DNA from: Flavihumibacter fluvii
GTDB lineage: Bacteria > Bacteroidota > Bacteroidia > Chitinophagales > Chitinophagaceae
Direction of reading: 5' to 3'
DNA length: 64,000 nt
NCBI RefSeq assembly: GCF_018595675.2
Contig: NZ_CP092333.1
Location: 3,868,001 to 3,932,000, forward strand
Numbering within the stretch: position 1 is the first letter of the stretch; each line of letters begins with the position of its first letter. The position numbers and the translations under genes were made by a program. This document shows, in pieces, positions 35,419-43,654 of the stretch. The notes under the pieces were generated by a model. That model did not search any database. It had not been told where the DNA came from and saw nothing but the letters and a program-made list of their open reading frames with translations.

Positions 35419-38400
35419 ATGCAAGCTCCCGATGCTATAAACAGTCCCTTTAAGTTCCTGCGGCCCTACCAGAAGGAAGATATCAACTATTTCTTCGGGC
35501 GGAAATCAGAAACGGAGGAACTGTATGAATTTGTAAACCGTAACCGGATCGTCCTGGTGTATGGCCAATCGGGCACGGGTAAAACAAGCCTGATACAATG
35601 CGGACTCGCCAACCTGTTTGAACCAACAGACTGGATCCCGGTCTATATCCGGCGCAAAGCTGATATAAACCGCTCCCTCATCAGGGAGTTAAAAGCCATG
35701 CTGGATCCCAATCCACCGCCTGTTGAAGCGGAATTTGACGGCGGGAATTATTTGAATGAATTGTCTTCCCTGGTTCAACAGATTACTGCACATTACCTGC
35801 GCCCCGTTTTCCTCATTTTTGACCAGTTTGAGGAAGTGCTTATCCTGGGTTCCGAACAGGAAAAAGAATATTTTATCGAGGCCCTGAAAGATATTTTAGT
35901 GCCCGACCATATTTTGGGTTGCCATGTGATCATGGTGATGCGGGAAGAGTATTTTGCTTACCTGGATGAATTTGAAAAAAAGATACCGGGCTTATGTAAA
36001 CGCCGCTTAAGGGTAGAGAAGATGCGGGAAGCCCAGATCACTGAAGTGATCCGGGAGTCTTTCCTGAAATTTAATATTGATACCGATAACATCGATGCGG
36101 TCACATTAAAGATCATTACCCTTTTTTCAAAAAAGACCAACTTCTCCCTGCCATACCTGCAGGTATACCTGGACCAGTTGTGGATGAGTGTGTATGCAAG
36201 GACGTATGGAACGGATACGGTTCCGGCATCTGGCCATCCGGTTCTAAAGGTCACCTTACAGGATATCACCAACCTGGGCAATATCGATACGGTATTTCAA
36301 AACTTTTTTAACCGGCAACGATCTGAAGTCCAACGGAAACTACATGCTGAATTCCCGGACCTCCCGGGCCGCTTGTTAAATGAATTATTGAACCGGTTTG
36401 TTTCGCGCGAAGCTACCCGGCTCTCCATACCCTATACTATTACGGAAGGTGTGTATAAATTTAAGGAACCCGGTGAAGAGATAAATGATATGGGCTATCC
36501 GGAGGCCATAAAGGCGGCGCTTAATTACCTGGAAGGTGCGCGTATCCTGATTAATGATGGGGATAGTATTGAACTGGCGCATGATTCCCTCGCGAAAGTG
36601 TTGGACAGCGAGAAAGATGCTACAGAAAAGCGGCTGACCTTAATGACCTTCAATATCAGGAATACGTATGCGGAACATATAATTACACCCACGATTTTTT
36701 TATCCTATGACCTGGTGAAAAAATATGAGGAAGACATCAACAAAATTGTGCTGAAACCGGAAGAGAAGAATTTCTTTAATGCCAGCAGGAAGATCGGCCG
36801 GCAACAGGAGTTCCAGGTGGAAATGAATGAACGGAAACGCCGACGGTATAAATTATTGATGGGATTAACTACGGCCATTGCTATTATTATTTCCATCGCG
36901 TTTATTATTGGGTTGAAAACAGCCAATTCTTTTTATGCACAGGTCTATTCTGCTTATGATGTTGACTCATTACCGACAAAAGTCGCCGCGTTGCGGGCAT
37001 CAAATTATTTGCGCAAATACTGGTATAAGGAAGATTCGGTGAATCCCTATTTAGAAGCAAAGATCCTGGCGTTGGCAAGCGACCAGGTTGTACAGGATAG
37101 TTTTGGTTACTATACCTATACACTGAACAGTCCACGTGGATTATTGCCCGGGGAAATTGATATTTCCTTTAATGGTCGTTACATCCTGGTGCGGAATGAT
37201 GAAGCCAGCAATTCGGGGAATAGCCCTGTCCGTTACGATATTATTGATACCCGGGAAAAGAAAGTGCTGGATACGGTTACCAATATATTGTATGGGTATT
37301 TCCTGGGCCGGAGTGATTCCCTTTTACTGGTGAAGAATTCCATCAATGACCGGGCGTATAAGGAATTGGGCGATAATATCTTTATTTATAATTGTAAACA
37401 GCCACCTGCTCAACGACCCCTGAAATTTTCCACTATTCCCTATAATGCCCACCTCTACGATTTCGAAACGGTATTCAAATATAAAAATGGCTATCACGAT
37501 AATTTTTCTGTCCGCCTCACAGCCAACGGGAACCTGGTTATTCCTGCACTTCAAATTTGTGGCAGCAGCAGGCAATCTGCTTTGTGTGGCAGGATGATCA
37601 TTATAAAAGGACAGGATACCAGTTTTATTCCATCTTCTTATTCTGTGATTTTTTCAAAGAATAAACGGTTCTTGCTGGTGGATAAAAAATTGCCGGATGG
37701 AAAGATTGAAAAAGTGGTGTATGATGAGTCCTTTTCCAAATCGCTGTTTACATTTCACAAAAATTGGATTTCGGATTTTACTGAAGATGGCCGGGTGGCC
37801 TATATAAAAAATGATTCCATTTGCATTGCTGATTATTTTTCTAAACCGCTGGAAAAATTTCCGGTAAATATGCAGCTCAGTTCAATTTCTTCAGGGGGTG
37901 ACCTGGCTGTTGGATTGAGCGGCGATAACAGAATCCTGGTGTTGAACACCACTAGCGGAAAGACCCGGGTGTTTGACGAAGCGTTCATTGGTGCCAATTT
38001 TGCAAAACAGCACCTGTTTACTATCGTGGGTAAAGACGGAAAAAATCCGGTTATCTATAGCCACAATTTACACCGGAACCGGTTGGATAGTTTCGCATGC
38101 CCCTTGCCAATAGAGAGTTTTGCCTATAATCAGCAAAGCAACCATATTTTGGTGCTTACCCGTAAAAACAATAAAACAGGATACCAGTACCTGCTGTTAT
38201 TGGACGATTCCCTCCACCGTAAATCGGCCCTTGCACTCACTGCAAATGATTCATATGGATTTAGTGGCGACGGCGCAGGATTTTTCTACGTGCGCGATAA
38301 ATCGCTGACCAGTTTTACCATCAGCGACAAGTTACCCGACATGTTGAATTTCGGAAAAATGAAACCCTGGATTGATTCCTTCCCGGCCCTGACCAGGGAG

Positions 38401-38454
38401 GACCTGAATAAGTTTAGGATCAGGTTTCCCAGTCAATATTTATGGTTCAGATGA
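35419..38454 (+). CDS. STAND-type (nSTAND1-like) NTPase with membrane helix and beta-propeller-like C-terminus
   Basis: This 1011-residue protein starts with PFKFLRPYQKEDINYFFGRK, the usual lead-in of nSTAND1 ATPases. Walker A is YGQSGTGKTSL (Lys55) and Walker B is VFLIFDQFEE (Asp135). The arginine-rich CKRRLRVEKMREAQ and a winged-helix-like part (about 300-400) follow. One membrane helix (about 478-500) separates this from a 500-residue beta-rich region with repeated blade-like segments (DISFNGRYILVRND, VSFSSGGDLAVGLSG-like), probably a propeller used for sensing. STAND proteins are ATP-driven switches that oligomerise on ligand binding. It would be the sensor/hub of the locus; orientation across the membrane is not known. 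Confidence 0.85.
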   Translation: MQAPDAINSPFKFLRPYQKEDINYFFGRKSETEELYEFVNRNRIVLVYGQSGTGKTSLIQCGLANLFEPTDWIPVYIRRKADINRSLIRELKAMLDPNPPPVEAEFDGGNYLNELSSLVQQITAHYLRPVFLIFDQFEEVLILGSEQEKEYFIEALKDILVPDHILGCHVIMVMREEYFAYLDEFEKKIPGLCKRRLRVEKMREAQITEVIRESFLKFNIDTDNIDAVTLKIITLFSKKTNFSLPYLQVYLDQLWMSVYARTYGTDTVPASGHPVLKVTLQDITNLGNIDTVFQNFFNRQRSEVQRKLHAEFPDLPGRLLNELLNRFVSREATRLSIPYTITEGVYKFKEPGEEINDMGYPEAIKAALNYLEGARILINDGDSIELAHDSLAKVLDSEKDATEKRLTLMTFNIRNTYAEHIITPTIFLSYDLVKKYEEDINKIVLKPEEKNFFNASRKIGRQQEFQVEMNERKRRRYKLLMGLTTAIAIIISIAFIIGLKTANSFYAQVYSAYDVDSLPTKVAALRASNYLRKYWYKEDSVNPYLEAKILALASDQVVQDSFGYYTYTLNSPRGLLPGEIDISFNGRYILVRNDEASNSGNSPVRYDIIDTREKKVLDTVTNILYGYFLGRSDSLLLVKNSINDRAYKELGDNIFIYNCKQPPAQRPLKFSTIPYNAHLYDFETVFKYKNGYHDNFSVRLTANGNLVIPALQICGSSRQSALCGRMIIIKGQDTSFIPSSYSVIFSKNKRFLLVDKKLPDGKIEKVVYDESFSKSLFTFHKNWISDFTEDGRVAYIKNDSICIADYFSKPLEKFPVNMQLSSISSGGDLAVGLSGDNRILVLNTTSGKTRVFDEAFIGANFAKQHLFTIVGKDGKNPVIYSHNLHRNRLDSFACPLPIESFAYNQQSNHILVLTRKNNKTGYQYLLLLDDSLHRKSALALTANDSYGFSGDGAGFFYVRDKSLTSFTISDKLPDMLNFGKMKPWIDSFPALTREDLNKFRIRFPSQYLWFR

Positions 38455-38464
38455 AATAACCTTT

Positions 38465-39424
38465 ATGCCTTATAAAGACAATTTTATATCCGGTTATACC
38501 ATACCACTTCCCATCGTCGGGGATGAATCCTTGCTGGTGCCCCTCAGGAATGGAAATGGGTATGTACTGGATTACCATCACCATAGCGTGGTCATGAACC
38601 GGCAAAGGAAAATGGCTTTTTTTACCGCTTCCAATATTGATGGCGAAAGCTGGCAACCAATAGACCGAAGCGGGGATTTTGAAAAGGACACGCACCAGGT
38701 TGATGCAGGCTTCCAATTGGGTGAAGAATTGTATGCGGCCATTTCAAAAACGGCTAATAAGGAAAATGATTTTGACCAGGGTCACCTCACCTCCTTCCAG
38801 GAAGTCCTTTGGGGGGAAACCTCGGAGAAACAACGCGCGGGTGCCGATACTTTTTATTTCACCAACTGCGTGCCCCAGCATTCTTTACTGAACAAAGGCG
38901 CCTGGCGATCATTGGAACAGTTTGTGACTAAAAAAGCTGCCGACCGGAACAATCTTTCTGTCGCTGTTTTAACGGGCCCGGTAATGCTTCCAGGCGATCC
39001 TTATTTTATTAAGCAGGTGAACGGTGAATTTATTAAGGTCCCCTGTGCCTTCTGGAAGATCATTTATTATCAGTCGGACAACAGGCTGAAGGCGGTTGGC
39101 TTCATGATGAGCCATAAGAACCTTTTGCTGGAAGATCAAACCGTTACGTATGACAGGCAGGATGTTGAAGATAGATCACTGGTTGAGGTGGAAGATATTT
39201 TCATGGAGTTTCCGAAAGCGGCCACCTACCAGGTGAAAGTGGAATTCATTGAACAAGTGACCGGATTGGGTTTTTTTCTTAAGGGAGTGGATCTGCCTTT
39301 CCGGCAAAATGAAAGTAAGGAGATCATTTTTAAGCGGATTGAAGTGGAAGCAAACCGTGGATTTGAAGGGGCTTCCTTTATCGATACCCCATCGCCCTTT
39401 GAACTCGAAGGACTTGTGCTTTGA
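38465..39424 (+). CDS. DNA/RNA non-specific endonuclease (NUC1-like)
   Basis: This 319-residue protein has the beta-beta-alpha-metal nuclease fold of Serratia nuclease/EndoG. The catalytic motif is FDQGHLTSFQ (Asp104, Gln105, Gly106, His107), where the family norm is DRGH; TFYFTNCVPQHSLLNKGAWR gives Asn134 and the metal-binding Asn143. There is no signal peptide, so the enzyme would act inside the cell, degrading host or phage nucleic acid. The arginine of the DRGH motif is replaced by glutamine, which is seen in some active members but may lower activity. C-terminal 80 residues (about 240-319) are a beta-rich extension. It sits 10 bp downstream of the STAND gene. Confidence 0.85.
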   Translation: MPYKDNFISGYTIPLPIVGDESLLVPLRNGNGYVLDYHHHSVVMNRQRKMAFFTASNIDGESWQPIDRSGDFEKDTHQVDAGFQLGEELYAAISKTANKENDFDQGHLTSFQEVLWGETSEKQRAGADTFYFTNCVPQHSLLNKGAWRSLEQFVTKKAADRNNLSVAVLTGPVMLPGDPYFIKQVNGEFIKVPCAFWKIIYYQSDNRLKAVGFMMSHKNLLLEDQTVTYDRQDVEDRSLVEVEDIFMEFPKAATYQVKVEFIEQVTGLGFFLKGVDLPFRQNESKEIIFKRIEVEANRGFEGASFIDTPSPFELEGLVL

Positions 39425-39471
39425 ACGTGCATATCCTGGAATAGCATTTTAATCATTTAAATAATATTCAA

Positions 39472-40230
39472 ATGGCAAACCCCCACAAATTTTACCTCGC
39501 GCACATGAATGCAAAAACCGGTTATCGTGCCACCTGGGATCCGGGCCGGCCGCTAAAAATTGGTTTTATCGGGAAGCTGGACAAGTTTGGCGTTTTCACG
39601 GTTTTTTCCTCATTGGATAAAGAAGGATTAATTCCTGAAGTATTAACCGATACCTCCGATTCCGAGATGGACTATACTTCTGAGAACGAAGTGAACATCG
39701 GTACAAAACTGGCGGGAAAAGCGCCTGCCGTTGGGTCGGTGTTAACGGATGCCGAAGCCGGTTTTGTAATTGATTTCAAAAGCGAGAAAGGCGTTGTGTT
39801 CAAAGCAAATGGCTATAAAACACACCAGGTTACTAACCTTGGGGAAATTGAAAAATTCATCCTGCCAAAATTCAAACAGGGGAATTGGGAGAAAGACTGG
39901 CTCATCGTAACCCAGCTGGTGGAAGCTTCATCCGCCACCATCATCATTTCAAACAGCAGTAACGGCAAACTTGAATTAAAGGCAAGCGCCGGGGTTGGTG
40001 CGGCAAACCTGAAACTGACCGATGCGTCCCTTGGATTAACAGTGGCGCGCGAAACAGGCAGCACGCTAAAGTTCATCGCCCAGGAAGGACTAACACCCCT
40101 GTACCGCTTAATGGGTATCCGGCATCCATTGTTTGGAAAACCCGGGTTGAGAACGAAAGGTATCCAGGAAGGCATGGATAAGGAAGAGTTCCAGTTGCAG
40201 GATTTTGATCCGGGTGAAGTGGAACAATAG
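39472..40230 (+). CDS. Candidate bacterial gasdermin-like protein
   Basis: This 252-residue, cysteine-free protein has no signal or membrane helix and matches no family I can name outright. Its pattern resembles bacterial gasdermins: an early PLKIGFIGKLDKFGVF segment (27-42), a long amphipathic beta region, then WLIVTQLVEASSATIIIS (143-160), NGKLELKASAGVGAANLKL and LKFIAQEGLTPLYRLMGIRH (199-218). A charged tail of about 30 residues follows (224-252). Gasdermins of bacteria are about this length, sit beside caspase or CHAT proteases, and form pores when the short C-terminal tail is cut off. The N-terminal palmitoylated Cys of many members is absent. Similarity is by eye; the alternative is an unrelated beta protein. 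Confidence 0.45.
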   Translation: MANPHKFYLAHMNAKTGYRATWDPGRPLKIGFIGKLDKFGVFTVFSSLDKEGLIPEVLTDTSDSEMDYTSENEVNIGTKLAGKAPAVGSVLTDAEAGFVIDFKSEKGVVFKANGYKTHQVTNLGEIEKFILPKFKQGNWEKDWLIVTQLVEASSATIIISNSSNGKLELKASAGVGAANLKLTDASLGLTVARETGSTLKFIAQEGLTPLYRLMGIRHPLFGKPGLRTKGIQEGMDKEEFQLQDFDPGEVEQ

Positions 40231-40253
40231 TACCGCTCTAAAAAAATTAAGCC

Positions 40254-43200
40254 ATGGCCAATTTATTTGCACTACTGGTAGGTATAAATAATTACCCCGT
40301 AAAGCCTTTGCAAGGCTGTATCAATGACGTGGATGCTATTGAAGAATATTTGCGGATGATGTATGGTGAGAACAAGTCCGTTTCGTTACATATAAAAAGA
40401 GTAACGGACGCTGAAACTGACCAGCCGACAAAAGCCAATTTTATCAAGGCATTTGATCACTTCAATGCTGCCGGAAAGGGCGACACCTGCTTGTTCTATT
40501 ATAGCGGCCATGGCTCTTTCTCCCCCGCTCCAGCTGAATTCTGGACAGACACCAATGGCTCCGTACAATCCTTCGTTTGCATCGACAGCCGGCTGGAAGG
40601 TGGCCGGGACCTGATGGATAAGGAGGTCTCTTTCCTGATCTGGAAGCTGATGCGGGATAAGCCTGAAACGGATTTTGTTGCCATCACCGATTGTTGCCAT
40701 TCCGGTACCATTACCAAAGCCCTGGATGATTCGGGTATCGTTGACCGGATGGTTCCGGGCCGGTCGTTCCCGGATAAAGTGGAGGAATATTTTGGGTATG
40801 ATGTCCAGTTGGGCAACGAACGCGCCTATGTAAGTTCCACCGATCCTGCAACAGGACAAACCCGCGTGACCGTTCGCCAGGCAGGGCATATCCACCTGGC
40901 GGCTTCCAGGGACAACCAGACCGCCAAAGAACTATCGATCGATGGAAAACGCCGCGGTGCCTTCACCCATTCCTTATTGAAAATCCTGTATAACTGCAAT
41001 GGGAAAATAAGTTATAAAGACCTGGTTGACCGGGCGGCAATTCTCGTAAAGAACCTGGTGAGCGACCAGCAATCAGATATAAATATCAATGGCGGATTAC
41101 CAGGTACAATAAAGCAAAAGAATTTTTTATTTGGGGAATCCGTTGCCATAAATCCCGCAAAATTCCTCGTTTATAATGATCCGAAATTTGGCTGGTGTAT
41201 TAAAGCCGGATCATTGCAGGGCGTTGCGAAGGGGGATCTTGTAATTATTGATGGCCTGCTGGAAACAACTGTTTCCGACATGCCGGCGCCAGATTTTTCT
41301 ACCTTACAATCGAAGTTGGAATTTGGAAAAAATGACCAGGTTTATTTTGCTGAAGTAAAGTGTCAGCCCAATCACCCCTTAAGTTTCTCTTTTGCACCTG
41401 GTTTTCCCGAAGCAGCAGCAATACTCATCAGGTCTGCCTTAACGGATGCGCCCTCGCCCTTCCTGGAATATAAAGCATCGGAAACCGGCCGGTATATTGT
41501 CCGGATCAATGCTGATGGTGATGTATACCTCAGCTTACCGGGTAATGATCAGCCCGTATTTCAACCCCAGCCTGTAAACAGCAGGGATATGGCAGCAGGC
41601 TTCCTGTCACAAATGGAATCCGTCAGCCGGTGGATCCACCTGTTGGAATTTACTAATCCGCTTTCCGGAATTAAAAAAGAGCACTATGCCCTGCGCCTTT
41701 TCAAAGAGGATGCAAACGGCGGCTGGATACCCGTGGATGAGATCAAACCCCGTAATGATTTTTATTACCGGCAGCAGCAGGAAGAATGGATACGGCCACA
41801 GTTCCGGCTGTCCGTCACCAACAATAGTTCGGGTCCGATCTGGGTTACCACCGCCTACATGGGATTTGATTACAGCATTGCCACCAATTATTTTCCACCG
41901 ATGGAACTGGCTCCCGGAAAGGAAGGATTTTTACTATTGGCAGAAGGCAGCTTAATGAGTGATACCATCCCCTTAATACTGGATGAAAAATTCGCGCGGC
42001 TGGGATACAATGAAATAACAGAATACCTGAAATTGTTTATTTCACCCACTAAGATCGAAACGGATAAATTGCAGCAGGCGGGTATTTCTCTTGCGGCGAA
42101 ATTTGTAAAGCATCCGGAAAAAGGCCTGGTGGATGACAAGGGCATTGGCACCATAAGCGGGGCAGAGCCGCTGTCAAAATTGGATTGGATAACAGAAACT
42201 ATTGGGTTGACTATTATCAGGCCCGCCAGCACAAAAAGTATTGAGCCAGGCAAAACCACGGCACTGTATGGATTGAATGTTATCGCCCCAAAAGGATTCA
42301 GTGCTAAAGCTACGGTGACCAGCTCTGCCATAACCAGCAGGTCGGCTGATGGAATTCCAGCGCCGCACCTGGTAAATAATAATTCGGAACTGGAGCCCGT
42401 GGACCTGGTTTCAGGTACCCGTTCTGGTTATCATATGGATGTCCTGGAGTTGTTTGATGTTCAGCAGCAGGAAGCGATCAGCCGGGAGAACCCGATCCTT
42501 GTCCAGGCGCCGCCTGCAACTGGCGGTACGGATGAAAACATTCTTCCACTGGCCTACGATACGGTGAATGGAATTTATTATCCGGTTGGTTTCACCAATG
42601 AGGGAGGGCTGGTGTCCATAGAAAACCTGCCTGCAGAAACCGCGTCTGATGCAGCCATCACCAACCGCAGCCTGGGGGGTTCTATAAAAATCTATTTCCA
42701 GAAAGTGATCGGCAAAAAATTGGGCCTGGCATACAATTACCCAAGATTGGCCATTGCCACGATCAATGAAGCCGGTGATGTAATGTATGATGCAGACAAA
42801 GACAGGTTGGCGCAGGCGGTCAGATCTGCTAATAAGGTCCTGCTGTTTATTCATGGCATCATTGGCGATACGGAAGGCATGGTTAAATGCATTAAAACGG
42901 TGTTGGATGAGCAGGGCAACACCCTGGAGAAAAAAGCGGACCTGGTGCTTTCTTTTGATTATGAAAACCTCCATACCCCGATAGACCAGACTGCCCGGGA
43001 CCTCAAAGCAAGTTTAGTGTCAGCGGGCTTTACAGACGGTGCGTCAAAAGAACTGATCATTATGGCCCATTCTATGGGTGGCCTGGTCAGCCGTTATTTT
43101 ATTGAAAAGGAAGAAGGGAACAAAATGGTTACCAGGCTTTATATGTTTGGCACCCCTAATAATGGAACGCCCTGGGCCGATGTTCGGGATTTGGCTGAAA

Positions 43201-43646
43201 CCCTGATCACCTATGCGATCAATGGCGCTGCATTCCTGAAACCCTGGCTGTTTGTTTTATCAGCAGTTGGGAAAATCGCCAAAGGCACACAGGTCACCTT
43301 AAAACAGATGGATAGCAAGACCGGTATTTTTGATGTCCTGAATAACGGGTTCGACCCCGGAATTCCTTATCATATTATTGCCGGAAACACCCAACTGATC
43401 CACCCGCTGTATGCCGCCAACCATTCCGCAATTGCCAAATTATTTCAGCGCATCCGGAAGCGGGGAATATATGATGCCCTGGACCTTGCCTTGTTTAAAA
43501 AGCCGAATGATATTGCAGTGGCCACTGATAGTATTGAAACACTGCACCAATCTGCCGGCTGGAAAAAACAACCCGTGCGAAAAACGGTGGCATCCGATCA
43601 CCTGAGTTATTTTCTTTCACCGGAGGCCTTGAACGAAGTCATTTAA
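40254..43646 (+). CDS. Caspase - alpha/beta-hydrolase (lipase-like) fusion protein
   Basis: This 1130-residue protein has no signal peptide. Residues 1-280 form a caspase domain: LFALLVGINNYPVKPLQGC, His86 in FYYSGHGSF and catalytic Cys148 in TDCCHSGT. Residues about 290-607 are the beta-rich module shared with the amidase-caspase. After a linker (about 620-850), residues about 860-1130 form an alpha/beta hydrolase of the PGAP1/lipase type: VLLFIHGIIGD, nucleophile Ser940 in MAHSMGGLVSR, GTPNNGTPWADV and the base His1116 in ASDHLSYF. A protease and a candidate phospholipase in one chain suggest a membrane-damaging effector released or activated by proteolysis. Last gene of the operon. Confidence 0.9.
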   Translation: MANLFALLVGINNYPVKPLQGCINDVDAIEEYLRMMYGENKSVSLHIKRVTDAETDQPTKANFIKAFDHFNAAGKGDTCLFYYSGHGSFSPAPAEFWTDTNGSVQSFVCIDSRLEGGRDLMDKEVSFLIWKLMRDKPETDFVAITDCCHSGTITKALDDSGIVDRMVPGRSFPDKVEEYFGYDVQLGNERAYVSSTDPATGQTRVTVRQAGHIHLAASRDNQTAKELSIDGKRRGAFTHSLLKILYNCNGKISYKDLVDRAAILVKNLVSDQQSDININGGLPGTIKQKNFLFGESVAINPAKFLVYNDPKFGWCIKAGSLQGVAKGDLVIIDGLLETTVSDMPAPDFSTLQSKLEFGKNDQVYFAEVKCQPNHPLSFSFAPGFPEAAAILIRSALTDAPSPFLEYKASETGRYIVRINADGDVYLSLPGNDQPVFQPQPVNSRDMAAGFLSQMESVSRWIHLLEFTNPLSGIKKEHYALRLFKEDANGGWIPVDEIKPRNDFYYRQQQEEWIRPQFRLSVTNNSSGPIWVTTAYMGFDYSIATNYFPPMELAPGKEGFLLLAEGSLMSDTIPLILDEKFARLGYNEITEYLKLFISPTKIETDKLQQAGISLAAKFVKHPEKGLVDDKGIGTISGAEPLSKLDWITETIGLTIIRPASTKSIEPGKTTALYGLNVIAPKGFSAKATVTSSAITSRSADGIPAPHLVNNNSELEPVDLVSGTRSGYHMDVLELFDVQQQEAISRENPILVQAPPATGGTDENILPLAYDTVNGIYYPVGFTNEGGLVSIENLPAETASDAAITNRSLGGSIKIYFQKVIGKKLGLAYNYPRLAIATINEAGDVMYDADKDRLAQAVRSANKVLLFIHGIIGDTEGMVKCIKTVLDEQGNTLEKKADLVLSFDYENLHTPIDQTARDLKASLVSAGFTDGASKELIIMAHSMGGLVSRYFIEKEEGNKMVTRLYMFGTPNNGTPWADVRDLAETLITYAINGAAFLKPWLFVLSAVGKIAKGTQVTLKQMDSKTGIFDVLNNGFDPGIPYHIIAGNTQLIHPLYAANHSAIAKLFQRIRKRGIYDALDLALFKKPNDIAVATDSIETLHQSAGWKKQPVRKTVASDHLSYFLSPEALNEVI

Positions 43647-43654
43647 AACACAGT

